Positions 35,899 to 45,786 of a DNA stretch of 64,000 nucleotides are shown here, one piece after another; positions within the stretch are counted from its first letter, which is position 1, and each line of letters starts with the position of its first letter. Location: positions 1 to 64,000 of the forward strand of contig JAJFFY010000046.1 of assembly GCA_021776415.1 (NCBI GenBank). Reading direction: 5' to 3'. The notes beneath the pieces were generated by a model that saw only the letters and a list, made by a program, of their open reading frames with translations, did no database searches and was not told the origin of the DNA. Both the position numbers and the translations under genes were made by a program. The stretch comes from Hyphococcus sp. (lineage in GTDB: Bacteria; Pseudomonadota; Alphaproteobacteria; Caulobacterales; Parvularculaceae).

Positions 35899-37020
35899 TT
35901 ATTCCGGCGCGGCCAGAGAAAACTGACCTCCGGCGTGTTCCTGCGCTTCGCCTGCCAGCGTCAGTTCTAGCAGGGCGTCGGCGAGTAGGCCTGGCGGCGC
36001 GTCGACCTCGCGCAGGATTTCGTCGCGGTGGAGCGGCGTGAAGCTCAAAATTTCCAAAAGCTGACGGCGCAGTGAGACCAGTGCGACGGGATCAGGCTCC
36101 TGCATCGCGCTTGTCGACCAGTCAAACAAATCGCGCCGGTCTTCGCACACGCCGTGTTCCTGTTGCGCTAGCATCGATAAAATATCTTCCGCGCGTTCGG
36201 TTAGAACTGCACCGTCGCGGATCAGCCGGTTGGCGCCCGTGCATCGCGGATCGAGCGGTGAGCCGGGAACGGCGAAAACCTCGCGGCCCTGTTCCAGCGC
36301 GAAGCGCGCGGTGATGAGCGTGCCGGATTTGGCCGCCGCCTCAACCACGACGACGCCGCGCGAAAGGCCGGAGATCAGCCGGTTGCGTTTGGGAAAGTCC
36401 CGCGCTATCGGCCGGTAGCCGATCGGGCATTCGGAAATCACTGCGCCCTGTTTTGCAATCTGTGCGGTCAGGTCGTCATGCTCGGGCGGATAGATAATGT
36501 CGACGCCGCCGGCGACAACGGCGATGGTGCCGGTTTCAAGGGCTGCTGAATGGGCGGCGCCGTCAATGCCGCGAGCGAGACCAGAGGCGACGACGACGCC
36601 GGCTTGCCCAAGATCGGCGGCGAGCTGTCTGGCGATTTTGCGGCCGACGCCGGAAGCGTTGCGCGCGCCGATGATGGCGATGGCGGGCTTTTCAAACAGG
36701 TTGGCGTGGCCGCGCAGATATAAGATTGGCGGCGGGTCGGCGATGGCGGCCATGGCTTTTGGATAATCGTCCTCGCACAGTGCAATGGCGCGGGCGCCCT
36801 GGCGGTCCGCATTGGCGAGTTCAGCCTTGGCGGCGCCGCGGTCAGCGGCGCGCAACGGTTTCTTGCGGCCGGCCTTGCGCGATAGCTCCGGCAGCGCCCG
36901 CAACGCCGCATCAGCATCGCCATAATTGGCGATGAGGCGATGAAACGTGATCGGCCCAATCGATGGGGTGCGGATTAACTGCAACCAGTCGAGCCGCTCG
37001 TTGTCGCTAAGCGCTGGCAT
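35899..37020 (-). CDS. dprA: DNA-processing protein DprA
   Basis: 373 residues from the ATG at 37020; upstream in-frame codons overlap plsY. A SAM-like N-terminal domain precedes the Rossmann-type core with GARNASGVGRKIARQLA and SGLARGIDGAAHSAAL, and AVPGSPLDPRCTGANRLI. A C-terminal winged helix occupies about 310-365. It loads RecA onto incoming single-stranded DNA during transformation. Its start overlaps the end of plsY by 14 bases. Confidence 0.95.
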   Translation of the reverse strand: MPALSDNERLDWLQLIRTPSIGPITFHRLIANYGDADAALRALPELSRKAGRKKPLRAADRGAAKAELANADRQGARAIALCEDDYPKAMAAIADPPPILYLRGHANLFEKPAIAIIGARNASGVGRKIARQLAADLGQAGVVVASGLARGIDGAAHSAALETGTIAVVAGGVDIIYPPEHDDLTAQIAKQGAVISECPIGYRPIARDFPKRNRLISGLSRGVVVVEAAAKSGTLITARFALEQGREVFAVPGSPLDPRCTGANRLIRDGAVLTERAEDILSMLAQQEHGVCEDRRDLFDWSTSAMQEPDPVALVSLRRQLLEILSFTPLHRDEILREVDAPPGLLADALLELTLAGEAQEHAGGQFSLAAPE

Positions 37021-37603
37021 TGGCGTCTTCTTTGCGGCCGATCTTAGGTTCCGCACCATTCAGGAGGCGGGCAATATTGTCCTTGTGGCGGATGACGATC
37101 AGTGCGGTCATGAACAAGGCGGCGATCGCGAAAGCCGGCTTGCCTAACGTGAACAGAACGAACGGCGTCGCCGCGGCGGCAAGTAGTGCGGAGAGCGATG
37201 AATACCGTGTCGCAAAAGCTGCGGCGAGCCAGACGGCGCCGGCGAACAATCCGGCGACCACATGCAGCGCGAACAGCGTTCCCATGAACGTCGCAACACC
37301 CTTGCCGCCCTTGAAGCGTAGCCACACCGGATAGCAGTGGCCCAAAAACGCTGCCGCGGCGGCAACCTCCGGTCGCCAGCCGAGCAGCAAAGCGACGACC
37401 ACCGCGCCCGCGCCCTTGCCGCCGTCCAGCAACAGCGTTGCCAGCGCCAGATCCTTGCGGCCGGTGCGCAACACATTGGTTGCGCCGATATTGCCGGAGC
37501 CAATGGCGCGAATATCGCCGAGGCCTGCCAGCCGGGTTATGACAAGGCCGAACGGAATAGAGCCGAGCAAGTAACCGAGGATTGCCGCCAGTGCTATCGT
37601 CAT
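37007..37603 (-). CDS. plsY: Glycerol-3-phosphate acyltransferase PlsY
   Basis: 198 residues, multi-pass membrane protein. Motifs GSIPFGLVITRL, GSGNIGATNVLRTG, LDGGKGAGAV and LRFKGGKGVATFMG are the PlsY acyl-phosphate and glycerol-phosphate binding loops. It transfers an acyl group from acyl-phosphate to glycerol-3-phosphate as the first step of phospholipid synthesis. Same-strand order plsY-dprA is common in alphaproteobacteria. Confidence 0.96.
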   Translation of the reverse strand: MTIALAAILGYLLGSIPFGLVITRLAGLGDIRAIGSGNIGATNVLRTGRKDLALATLLLDGGKGAGAVVVALLLGWRPEVAAAAAFLGHCYPVWLRFKGGKGVATFMGTLFALHVVAGLFAGAVWLAAAFATRYSSLSALLAAAATPFVLFTLGKPAFAIAALFMTALIVIRHKDNIARLLNGAEPKIGRKEDANASA

Positions 37604-37612
37604 AACCCGCCC

Positions 37613-38647
37613 CTAAACGACGCCAAATTCAATCATGCTTTCGGCCATGGAAATGCTCATCTCTTCGAGCGAGCGCGGCTGCCAGTTGAGAACGGATTTT
37701 ATCTGCTCATTGTCATAATCGCGGCGTTTGCCGAGGCTGGGAATGATCTGTTTTAAAACCGGATTAAAATGCTGCATGATCCGCGGAACGAAGTTCGGAA
37801 GCTCGCCGGTAGGAATTTTATAACTGTCCTTACGGAAGCGTTTATCGAGAATTTTTGCGATATCGCTGAACCACGCATATTCAATCGCGCAGATAAATCT
37901 TTTGCCGGCGGCGTCGGGCGTGACCATGGCGGCGAGATGCGCGGATGCGACATCGCGAACATCGACGCAGGCAAAACCGATACGCGGACAGGCCGGCATG
38001 GCGCGCACCATCAATTGCCGCACCAGCTCGCCCGATGTGCCGCTGTCTGAATTGAGGACCGGCCCGAGAATGGCGCCCGGATTGATCACCGCCAGCTCCA
38101 TGCCCGCGCCGTCGCTTTTGACAAAATCCCAGGCTGTGCGCTCAGCAATGGTTTTTGATTTCTCATAAGCGCCGATTTCCGGGCTATCGATGACCGACCA
38201 GTCGTCTTCGTTGAAGATATGTTTTGTGTTGCGGTCATGGCCGGCGGAAATGGCGGCGACCGATGAGGTCATGACGGTGCGCTTGACGCCGGCTCTGGCG
38301 GCCGCACGCAACACCCGAACAGCGCCATCGCGTGCCGGGATGATCAACTCATCTTCGTGTTTGGGCGTGCCGATGATGAAAGGGGAGGCGACATGGAGAA
38401 CATAATCACACCCGGCGATGGCGTCGTCCCATCCTTCGTCGCTCATCAGGTCGCACTGATGCAGTGACAGCCGGTCGCTTGCCCCGGCGCTGGCATCGAC
38501 ATGGCGCGCGACGCTCTCGCGCACTTCCGCCTCGCGCTTTGGCGAGCGCAGAGTGCCCCGCACTGTATGGCCGTGTTGCAACAGTTGAATGACTGTATGC
38601 AGCCCGACAAAACCCGTGGCGCCGCTGACAAGGACGGTTGAAGTCAT
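37613..38647 (-). CDS. NAD(P)-dependent reductase, dihydroflavonol-reductase-like (extended SDR)
   Basis: 344 residues. The nucleotide-binding loop is SGATGFVGLHT (8-18), followed by DLMSDEGWDDAIAGCDYVLHVASPF. Catalytic SSVAAI and YEKSK form the SDR Ser-Tyr-Lys set. The overall pattern matches aldehyde/dihydroflavonol reductases acting on carbonyl compounds; the substrate is not predictable. The stop lies nine bases before the plsY start, so it may be the first gene of the plsY-dprA unit. Confidence 0.88.
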   Translation of the reverse strand: MTSTVLVSGATGFVGLHTVIQLLQHGHTVRGTLRSPKREAEVRESVARHVDASAGASDRLSLHQCDLMSDEGWDDAIAGCDYVLHVASPFIIGTPKHEDELIIPARDGAVRVLRAAARAGVKRTVMTSSVAAISAGHDRNTKHIFNEDDWSVIDSPEIGAYEKSKTIAERTAWDFVKSDGAGMELAVINPGAILGPVLNSDSGTSGELVRQLMVRAMPACPRIGFACVDVRDVASAHLAAMVTPDAAGKRFICAIEYAWFSDIAKILDKRFRKDSYKIPTGELPNFVPRIMQHFNPVLKQIIPSLGKRRDYDNEQIKSVLNWQPRSLEEMSISMAESMIEFGVV

Positions 38648-38811
38648 CGATTGGTCCTATTCATGAGGTGAATGTGGATGAAGCGACACCATTAGCGAGA
38701 GGACAAGGTGTACTTCGCTCCGCTTTTGAAATCAAATGTTCAAATGAAATGGCGCGGCGGCAATTTACGCCGCCGCGCCAGAGGTCGCGGTTCGTCCCGG
38801 AAGAGGCCTCC

Positions 38812-40371
38812 TCAGGGATCGACGATATTGGCGATATAAAGATCGCGTACAAGATTGCGCAATGACGCCGCATTGGGGCCGATCGGCGAGTTGGTGAACA
38901 CCGCGATATCCATCCCGTCGGGCATAAACAGAACATCACTTTGCTCTGTACGCTGATTGCCGTCCCGCCATAGTCCGTTTTTGCCGTAAAGTTTGCCGGC
39001 GCTGGTGGTGGTGATGCGGTCAACGCCAAAGCCCGCATCAAGCGCGGTCTGGGCTTTCGATGGCGGCACAATTTTGTTAGTGCGACGATAGGTGTGCATC
39101 ACCGCCAGCAATTCATTGATCGACATGTGCCAGGCGGCGCCGCCGGCCATGGATTTAAGGTCGCCGGAATTCCACCCGCCGCCAACTGGCCACGCATAGG
39201 CGCGCGCCGGATTGTTTGGCTTGCCGAGCGAAGGCCCGCTGACGCCGGCTGGCGAGAACACCTTCTGATCTACATATTGCGTATAGGCGTTAATGGTGAC
39301 GATGTCCCACGCAACGTCGTTGATGAACACGGGAAACATAGTCGTCTTGTTGATGTTCCCGTTGATTACCGCGATCAATATCCGGCACAAGCCGAAATTC
39401 ATATTCTCATAATCATAGGACCCGTTCATGCCGGACGAAAACCCTGCCGCGACGCGGGCTTTCATGAACTGATAGTTTGAACTGGATGTGCCGGTAGAAA
39501 AGCCAGATCGGTGGGTCAGCAACTGACGGAAGGTGATGTCGTCAATGTTGGGCCCCTTCTGCCAGTATGTCGGCAGATAGTTGATGATCTTGGCGTCGTA
39601 GGAAATATTTTTCTGCTCAAGCAGATCAACCATAGCGATCGCGGTCATCAGCTTACTGACGCTGGCGATATGCATGCGCCGCCCCGGGCTCCAGCCGAGT
39701 GATGAGTCGCTGGGCGTCTGCGCCCAGTTCCATTGCAGCGTATAGATGGTCTGGCCGTTCTTGCCGATCCGCAGGGCGTAGCCGGCGACATTGTCTTTGA
39801 TGGCGGCGTGAAACGCTTCGCCAAACGCGTTGACGTCAAGCTTTGGCTTCGGTGGTAATGCAACGCCGCCGGGGCCGGCTGGGATGGCCGGGCCGGATGG
39901 AACGGCGCGCACAAACCCGCGGGGCTTGGCGACGACGGCTTTGGTTTGCGGCGACATCTTGGAGATTTCGTCCCGCACCGCGGCGGCGGAAGACCCGCGC
40001 ATGGTCCGCCTGGATTTCGAGATAAGCGCCCGCACCGGCGCGGCGGCCTCGTTCTCGTCAAGCCCGTCATCAGAGACCGCGCCGACCACATTGGCCGGGC
40101 GGATCTGGTGGCTCGCGATTTCTTCTGTGTCTACGCTCAGCCCACGGACATCCCTTGCCAATGTAGCGCGGGTCTGGCTGGATCGCGCAACCGTTGCCTG
40201 ATCTTCTTGTTTAGTGGCGCGCACCGCTCTCACCGGCGCCTTGCGCGTGATGGTCGCGCGCTTTGGTTCTTCCTCGGCAGCCCCCGTGCGGGTTTGCGCA
40301 TTGACAGCCGGCATCGCGCATAATGCGGCGCCGGTAAATAACGCAACTTTCCAGATTGTAGAAAATTTCAT
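38812..40371 (-). CDS. Exported serine hydrolase, class C beta-lactamase family
   Basis: 519 residues. A signal peptide ends around residue 25 (PAVNAQ). Residues about 26-165 are a low-complexity, Arg/Ala-rich linker without a known fold. The hydrolase domain begins near 170: ASVSKLMTAI is the SxxK nucleophile motif and YDYENMNFG supplies the YxN-type tyrosine. Such enzymes act as peptidases or esterases in the periplasm, rarely as true beta-lactamases. The long charged linker is unusual. Confidence 0.85.
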   Translation of the reverse strand: MKFSTIWKVALFTGAALCAMPAVNAQTRTGAAEEEPKRATITRKAPVRAVRATKQEDQATVARSSQTRATLARDVRGLSVDTEEIASHQIRPANVVGAVSDDGLDENEAAAPVRALISKSRRTMRGSSAAAVRDEISKMSPQTKAVVAKPRGFVRAVPSGPAIPAGPGGVALPPKPKLDVNAFGEAFHAAIKDNVAGYALRIGKNGQTIYTLQWNWAQTPSDSSLGWSPGRRMHIASVSKLMTAIAMVDLLEQKNISYDAKIINYLPTYWQKGPNIDDITFRQLLTHRSGFSTGTSSSNYQFMKARVAAGFSSGMNGSYDYENMNFGLCRILIAVINGNINKTTMFPVFINDVAWDIVTINAYTQYVDQKVFSPAGVSGPSLGKPNNPARAYAWPVGGGWNSGDLKSMAGGAAWHMSINELLAVMHTYRRTNKIVPPSKAQTALDAGFGVDRITTTSAGKLYGKNGLWRDGNQRTEQSDVLFMPDGMDIAVFTNSPIGPNAASLRNLVRDLYIANIVDP

Positions 40372-40592
40372 GGTCCTCTCCCTTATTTTCGCCCACGAAA
40401 AGGACCCTAACCATCCGTACCCGGTTCGTCACGGTGCGAATTGTTGTGGCGGCGCCGGTCGAGCAACATCTGCGGCGCCATAGGGCGGCAAAAAACTTTG
40501 CAAGATCGCGGCGCTAGCCGATATTGGCGGCGGTGGTGGGCAGTTTGAGAAGAAGTAAAATATTACAGAATGGTAATGTTCGTAGCTCAGCG

Positions 40593-41546
40593 TCAGGCCT
40601 CGTAGAGCAGAGCATCCAGCACGGCCATACGGGTCGCAACGCCGTAAAACACTTGTTGCAAAATGAGTGAGTGTGCCGGGTCGTCGGCAAGGGCGCCGTC
40701 AATTTCAACACCGCGATTCATCGGCCCCGGATGCATGACAAAGGCGCCGGGGTTGGCGAGTTTCATGGTCTCATGTGTCAGGCCAAAGCTTTCGAAATAG
40801 CCTCGCGCCGCATCAGCGCCGGATTCCATCCGCTCGAACTGCATGCGCAACCCCATCACGATATCGGCGTCTTTGAGACCACCTTTGAGATTTGCAACGC
40901 GCTCAATATCAGTAAACTGATTGTCATTGGGCATCAGCCCCGCCGGTCCGACAAAACGGACGGTCGCGCCAAGCCGCGTGAACAGCCGCGCATCGGAGCC
41001 GGCGACGCGGGAGTGTTTAACATCGCCACAGATGGCGATGGTGAGACCGCGCAGCGTTTTGAACTTCGAGCGGATCGCGGCGGCATCAAGCAGCGCCTGG
41101 GTCGGATGTTCAAGCGCGCCGGCGCCGCCATTGATGACGACGCAATCCAGCAGCTGATCGAGACGCTTGTGCAGGCCTTCTTCTTTGGCGCGAATGATCA
41201 TCACATCAGCTCCCATGGCCGCCAGCGTCTGCGCAGTGTCGATCAGGCTCTCGCCCTTATGGACCGACGAGGCCGACACCGGAACATTGACGACATCGGC
41301 GCCGAGTTTGCGGCCAGCAAGGTCAAAGGAGAGATTGGTGCGAGTGGAATCTTCAAAGAAAAGATTGATCTGGGTGCGCCCGGCGAGACATTGCGGCGCC
41401 GGCTCGGAGCGGTTGATGTATCCGGCATAGTGCTCGGCAAGATCAAGAATATAGGCGATCTCGGCGTCGCCCAAATCATCAATGCTGATCAGGCGGCGCG
41501 CGGTGAAACCACCGGGAGGCGGCGAGGGGCGTGATGTTGTAGTCAT
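40593..41546 (-). CDS. pyrB: Aspartate carbamoyltransferase, catalytic subunit
   Basis: 317 residues from the ATG at 41546. Carbamoyl-phosphate site FFEDSTRTNLSF, HPTQALLD, GDVKHSRVAGS and HPGPMNRGVEID are all present. It makes N-carbamoyl-aspartate in pyrimidine synthesis. pyrC, often next to pyrB in the class, is not adjacent on this side. It lies 45 bases downstream of the small membrane protein gene on the same strand. Confidence 0.96.
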   Translation of the reverse strand: MTTTSRPSPPPGGFTARRLISIDDLGDAEIAYILDLAEHYAGYINRSEPAPQCLAGRTQINLFFEDSTRTNLSFDLAGRKLGADVVNVPVSASSVHKGESLIDTAQTLAAMGADVMIIRAKEEGLHKRLDQLLDCVVINGGAGALEHPTQALLDAAAIRSKFKTLRGLTIAICGDVKHSRVAGSDARLFTRLGATVRFVGPAGLMPNDNQFTDIERVANLKGGLKDADIVMGLRMQFERMESGADAARGYFESFGLTHETMKLANPGAFVMHPGPMNRGVEIDGALADDPAHSLILQQVFYGVATRMAVLDALLYEA

Positions 41547-41591
41547 TAAAACAGGGCCTATACGCCGGAAGGCCTCGCCCGGCAACTTGTC

Positions 41592-41951
41592 TCAGATCTT
41601 CGCCCGCGTCTTCATCAGCCACATCACCCCGGCGGCGATAATCGCAATGTCGATCAGGAACATAATCGGCAGCGCTAAGGGCCCGCCATTGGAGAGATAG
41701 TTTGAGCCGCCGAGCCCGAGGCCGAGCGTGCACGCCACAACCGTCGCGAGTATGGCGTTGCGGCTATGGTTTTTTGAGCCGTCATTGGTGTCTTTGCGGA
41801 CGTAAAAGCTGAGCGCGATATAGAGCGCGCCGAACCCGGTCAGCGGCAGAGCCAGCCCCGGGGCGACGCCGAGTAGCGCCACGGCGAGGTGAAAGATGCC
41901 GGTGGTGGTCAACAGCGCAATAATGAGAAGGCGTAAGGTTTGCGGTTTCAT
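41592..41951 (-). CDS. Small four-helix membrane protein
   Basis: 119 residues with about four transmembrane segments, for example LLIIALLTTTGIFHLAVALL and LPIMFLIDIAIIAAGVMWLM, and a basic middle loop (VRKDTNDGSKNHSRN). I do not recognise the family. Its ATG overlaps the ruvX stop by four bases (ATGA), and pyrB follows, so the three genes form a ruvX-orf-pyrB unit. Confidence 0.75.
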   Translation of the reverse strand: MKPQTLRLLIIALLTTTGIFHLAVALLGVAPGLALPLTGFGALYIALSFYVRKDTNDGSKNHSRNAILATVVACTLGLGLGGSNYLSNGGPLALPIMFLIDIAIIAAGVMWLMKTRAKI

Positions 41952-42415
41952 AGGTTCAGTCCCCTGATTCGATCAATCGCGCCCTGGAGTATAAACGTCG
42001 CCGCCATGGCGTCGATCTTTTCCGCCCGCTTGGCGCGGCTGGTGTCGAGCGCGATCAAATCGCGCTGCATCGCCATGGTCGACATCCGCTCGTCCCAGAA
42101 GGCGACCGGCAGTGGCAGGATGCGGGCAAGGTTGCGGGCAAAGGAGCGCACCGATTGGACCCGCGGGCCCTCGGTTGCGTCCATATTGAGCGGCAGGCCA
42201 AGAATGAGACCGATGACATTGCGCTCACCCGCGAGGGCCGCGAGCCGCTCCGCATCGATAGTGAATTTTTTGCGACGGATGGTCTCTACCGGCGTCGCCA
42301 CCATGCGCGCGGGATCGCACACGGCGACACCAATGGTTTTCTCGCCAAGATCGAGACCCAATAGCGCACCCAAAGGCCCGAATGCGACTGCTTGTTGTTC
42401 AAATGTCTCCGCCAT
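41948..42415 (-). CDS. ruvX: RuvX/YqgF Holliday-junction resolvase-like protein
   Basis: 155 residues with the RNase H-like fold: LLGLDLGEKTIGVAVCD holds the first catalytic Asp, then ILGLPLNMD and FWDERMSTMAM. Members process 16S rRNA 5' ends or act on Holliday junctions. Head-to-head with the protease-like gene and close to gatC, as in many alphaproteobacteria. Confidence 0.93.
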   Translation of the reverse strand: MAETFEQQAVAFGPLGALLGLDLGEKTIGVAVCDPARMVATPVETIRRKKFTIDAERLAALAGERNVIGLILGLPLNMDATEGPRVQSVRSFARNLARILPLPVAFWDERMSTMAMQRDLIALDTSRAKRAEKIDAMAATFILQGAIDRIRGLNL

Positions 42416-42454
42416 GGCGTTATGGTAACACAGACGGTCAAGGGCGGCCTATGG

Positions 42455-43843
42455 ATGAGGTTTGAACGCGTGGTGATTTTTTTGGCTCCCCTTCTGCGTC
42501 GCGGCGCACGGCCGGCGATTCTGGCGCTCGCAGCCCTTGCGGTCGCGGCGATGACACTGGGTTCGCTGGCATCTGATCGAGCCCGGCCGGCAGATATTCG
42601 CGTCACCGTCGAGCAGCTAGGCGACGGAGCTTTGCGGATAACTTATGATCTGAAAAAGCGTCGCCGCGCGTTGTTGTTTGGCGAGCTTGCCACCGGCCAT
42701 CGTGCGCGCCGCTGGAAGGTTGAAACGCCGGGTTTTAAGCTTGCGCGGCTGTATGATGGCGACCGCATTAGCCGCACTGATGGGGCTAAATTCGACCGCA
42801 TCGTCATTGTCGCATCACCCGACGTTATCCGTATACAGAAAAATTACCAGCCGATCGCTCGCTATGGCGAAAGCGGGGTGATGATCTATAACGGTCATTT
42901 CTGGCCCGTGACGGCGCGGGGTGGGCGGGTCAATACGGTGTTTAGTTTTATCCCGGCATCAGGCGCCAAGGCGGTCGCGTTTGGCGCGCGCACAGCAGAC
43001 CGCCTGACCAATTGGCGCAGCCCTCTGGCGCATCCTGCCTTCGTTTATATGGGTCCGCTGGAACCGGTGGAGACACGTGAGGTGATGGCGGTGGTTGACG
43101 CCGCCGCTCCGCAGTGGATCATCGATGAGTTTTACGCATTGACGCCACGCGTATTCGCCCATCTCGCTGAGGCGCTCGATTTTTCCCTGGCGGTCAAACC
43201 GAACCTTTTCCTGGCCGCGCCGCTGGGGCGAGAGGAGGGGCGCTTGAGCTATTCCGGAGATGCGCTGCCGGCGCAATTTCAAATCACGCTGGAGGGCGGC
43301 GCCTGGCGCGCGCCGTCGCCCAAGGCGTTAGGCATCTTTCGCCGCTCGACGATCCATGAGGCGGTGCATCTGTGGCAGGCGGCGGCGCGACCGGGCTCCG
43401 ACGACGTCGCCGGATGGATCCATGAAGGCGCTGCCGACGCCATCGCCGCGGAGACACTGGTCGCCCTCGGGCTGTGGGACAGGGAAGCCTATGCCGCTGA
43501 TTTCGACCGGGCGCGGGACGAGTGCGCTGGCGAACTGCGCGACGGGCCGCTCGCCACGGCGGCTGCGCGAGGCCGCTTTCGCGCGCTCTACGCATGCGGT
43601 CACGTCATCGCCGCAGCGGTGTCCTGGGCCGAGGGGGAGACGGTCTCGGACTTCTGGAAGGGGTTTATCGCTGCGGCGAAGACCAGCGACGGCTATGACG
43701 AGGGTGATTTCTACGACTTTGTCGCTAAACGCAGCGGTGATAGGGAATTTGTCGCCGCGCTACGGTATTTTGTCCGCACCCCGCTGGCCAATCCCGAGCG
43801 GGAGGTGGGTCGGCTGCTTGCTGCTGCGGGCGCGCCCTCTTGA
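42455..43843 (+). CDS. Exported gluzincin-type zinc-protease-like protein
   Basis: 462 residues from the ATG at 42455, with GGGCGG upstream; ATG codons further up lie close to ruvX. One hydrophobic segment (about 18-36) acts as signal or anchor. The segment IHEAVHLWQ (about 308) is an HExxH zinc motif, followed by WIHEGAADAIAAE about 22 residues on, where the Glu is placed as the third ligand of M1/M61-like gluzincins. The N-terminal part has a beta-sandwich-like pattern. Substrate unknown; a real protease is likely because the motif is complete. Confidence 0.78.
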   Translation: MRFERVVIFLAPLLRRGARPAILALAALAVAAMTLGSLASDRARPADIRVTVEQLGDGALRITYDLKKRRRALLFGELATGHRARRWKVETPGFKLARLYDGDRISRTDGAKFDRIVIVASPDVIRIQKNYQPIARYGESGVMIYNGHFWPVTARGGRVNTVFSFIPASGAKAVAFGARTADRLTNWRSPLAHPAFVYMGPLEPVETREVMAVVDAAAPQWIIDEFYALTPRVFAHLAEALDFSLAVKPNLFLAAPLGREEGRLSYSGDALPAQFQITLEGGAWRAPSPKALGIFRRSTIHEAVHLWQAAARPGSDDVAGWIHEGAADAIAAETLVALGLWDREAYAADFDRARDECAGELRDGPLATAAARGRFRALYACGHVIAAAVSWAEGETVSDFWKGFIAAAKTSDGYDEGDFYDFVAKRSGDREFVAALRYFVRTPLANPEREVGRLLAAAGAPS

Positions 43844-43911
43844 ACCGCCCACTTGAACCTTTGGGCGCCCGTTGATAGGCCAACACCTACGAGACAACGG
43901 ATTGGACCCCC

Positions 43912-44211
43912 ATGGCTGTCGATAAAGAGACCGTGCGCAAAGTGGCGCGCCTTGCCCGCATCGCCGAACCGGAAGATCGCCTCGAGCCGCTGGCCGAAGA
44001 GATCTCCGGCATTCTCGGCTGGATAGAGCAGTTGAACGAGGTCGACGTCGAAGGCGTTGAGGCGATGGCCTCCACCGTCGATGTCAGCCTCGCTATGCGT
44101 GCCGATGCATTGCAGAAAGGTCCAACCGGCGGTAGCCAGCCCGACAATGTCGTCGCCAATGCGCCCAAGACCCAAGACCATTTCTTCGTTGTGCCGAAGG
44201 TGGTGGAGTGA
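43912..44211 (+). CDS. gatC: Asp/Glu-tRNA amidotransferase subunit C
   Basis: 99 residues. Typical helices [20 protein letters not shown] and the C-terminal [21 protein letters not shown]. It holds GatA and GatB together in the enzyme that turns Glu-tRNA(Gln) or Asp-tRNA(Asn) into the amide forms. Its stop is adjacent to or overlaps the gatA start. Confidence 0.95.
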   Translation: MAVDKETVRKVARLARIAEPEDRLEPLAEEISGILGWIEQLNEVDVEGVEAMASTVDVSLAMRADALQKGPTGGSQPDNVVANAPKTQDHFFVVPKVVE

Positions 44212-45689
44212 TGACCGATATCATTGACCTCTCCCTCGCAGACCTCCGCGACGCGCTGAAAGACAAAAAAATCTCAGCAGCGGAGACGGCCGACGCCTAT
44301 CTTGCGCGCATCGACGCGGCAAAAGAGTTGAACGTCGTTATCACCCTGACGGCAGACAAGGCCCGCGCCATGGCCAAGGCGTCGGACGAAAAGCTCAGCC
44401 GAGGCGAGGGCGGAGCGCTTGAAGGCGTGCCGCTCGGCATCAAGGATCTCTATTGCACCGAAGGCGTCTTAACGACCGCGGGCTCACATATTCTCGATGG
44501 GTTTAAACCGCGCTATGAATCGACCGTGACGTCGAACCTCTGGCGCGACGGTGCGGTGATGCTGGGCAAGCTCAACATGGACGAGTTCGCCATGGGCTCG
44601 TCGAATGAGACCAGTTACTATGGCCCTGTGGTTAGTCCTTGGCGGCGCGAAGGCGATGAAACGCCGCTGACGCCGGGCGGGTCTTCCGGCGGGTCAGCCG
44701 CCTCGGTTGCGGCGCGGCTGTGCGCCGGCGCCACCGCTACGGACACTGGCGGGTCAATCCGTCAGCCGGCCTCGCTCACCGGCACGGTCGGCGTCAAACC
44801 CACCTATGGGCGCTGTTCGCGCTGGGGGATTGCCGCCTTTGCCTCGTCTCTAGATCAGGCCGGTCCGATCACCCGCGATGTCCGCGACGCGGCGATTATG
44901 ATGCGCTCCATGGCCGGATATGACGCCAAAGATTCAACTTCGATTGACCGTCCGGTCCCGGACTATGAGGCCGTCCTCGGTCAGTCGGTTAAGGGTCTCA
45001 AAATTGGCGTGCCAAAAGAATATCGCCTCGACGGCATGCCGGACAAAATTGAAAAACTATGGGCCGAAGGCGTCGCTTGGATGAAAGACGCCGGTTGCGA
45101 GATTGTCGACATCTCTTTGCCGATGACCAAATACGCGCTGCCGGTTTATTATATCGTTGCCCCGGCGGAGGCCTCATCGAACCTGGCGCGTTATGACGGC
45201 GTCAAATTCGGCCATCGCGCCAAGGACTATGACGATATCTTGTCGATGTACGAGACCACCAGAGCCGAAGGCTTTGGCGACGAGGTCAAGCGGCGGGTAT
45301 TAATCGGAACTTACGTTCTGTCGGCGGGCTATTATGACGCCTATTATCTACGCGCCCAGAAGGTCCGTAAGAAGATTTTCGATGAATTCACCGAGGCTTA
45401 TAAGAAAGTTGATCTGATCCTTACTCCCTCAACGCCGTCGGCGGCGTTCGGCCTTGGCGAAAAAGACGGCGACCCGGTGCAGATGTATCTCAACGATATC
45501 TTCACCGTAACCGCAAACCTAGCCGGGCTTCCCGGCGCCTCGGTGCCCGCAGGGCTCGACGCCCAAGGCTTGCCGCTGGGCCTGCAGCTATTGGCGCGGC
45601 CGTTCGACGAGGAGACCCTGTTCAAAGGCATGCACGTGCTGGAACAGGCGGCGGGCTTTGATGCGCGGCCAGATGAGTGGTGGGAGTAA
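44211..45689 (+). CDS. gatA: Asp/Glu-tRNA amidotransferase subunit A
   Basis: 492 residues from the ATG at 44211 (a GTG at 44208 is possible). The amidase signature is complete: Lys in [10 protein letters not shown], Ser in [10 protein letters not shown] and the nucleophile Ser in [11 protein letters not shown]. It releases ammonia from glutamine. The C-terminus [15 protein letters not shown]...PDEWWE has a decayed second copy at 46281-46360. gatB is 4.4 kb away rather than adjacent. Confidence 0.97.
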   Translation: MTDIIDLSLADLRDALKDKKISAAETADAYLARIDAAKELNVVITLTADKARAMAKASDEKLSRGEGGALEGVPLGIKDLYCTEGVLTTAGSHILDGFKPRYESTVTSNLWRDGAVMLGKLNMDEFAMGSSNETSYYGPVVSPWRREGDETPLTPGGSSGGSAASVAARLCAGATATDTGGSIRQPASLTGTVGVKPTYGRCSRWGIAAFASSLDQAGPITRDVRDAAIMMRSMAGYDAKDSTSIDRPVPDYEAVLGQSVKGLKIGVPKEYRLDGMPDKIEKLWAEGVAWMKDAGCEIVDISLPMTKYALPVYYIVAPAEASSNLARYDGVKFGHRAKDYDDILSMYETTRAEGFGDEVKRRVLIGTYVLSAGYYDAYYLRAQKVRKKIFDEFTEAYKKVDLILTPSTPSAAFGLGEKDGDPVQMYLNDIFTVTANLAGLPGASVPAGLDAQGLPLGLQLLARPFDEETLFKGMHVLEQAAGFDARPDEWWE

Positions 45690-45699
45690 ACTTACGAAT

Positions 45700-45728
45700 T
45701 TGCAGGATTGGGTTGGGAGCCATAATAT
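45700..45728 (+). promoter_or_regulatory. Sigma-70 promoter of the inserted secreted-protein gene
   Basis: TTGCAG (45700-45705) and TAATAT (45723-45728) at the ideal 17-base spacing, 11 bases past the gatA stop. It gives the next gene its own transcription start, about 50 bases before its ATG. Confidence 0.6.
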
Positions 45729-45786
45729 TGTCGAAACGTTCCACACTGCAGCGTCATGATGTGTATGCAGACATGAGGAGGCTTCC

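Noticed and set aside
40545-40585. Dyad ATTAC-AGAATG-GTAAT downstream of pyrB
   Set aside because: Short, AT-rich and without a nearby start; likely chance or a weak hairpin.
40671-41534. Open frame of 287 codons on the plus strand
   Set aside because: Antisense to pyrB, a clear housekeeping gene; no motif in the antisense product.
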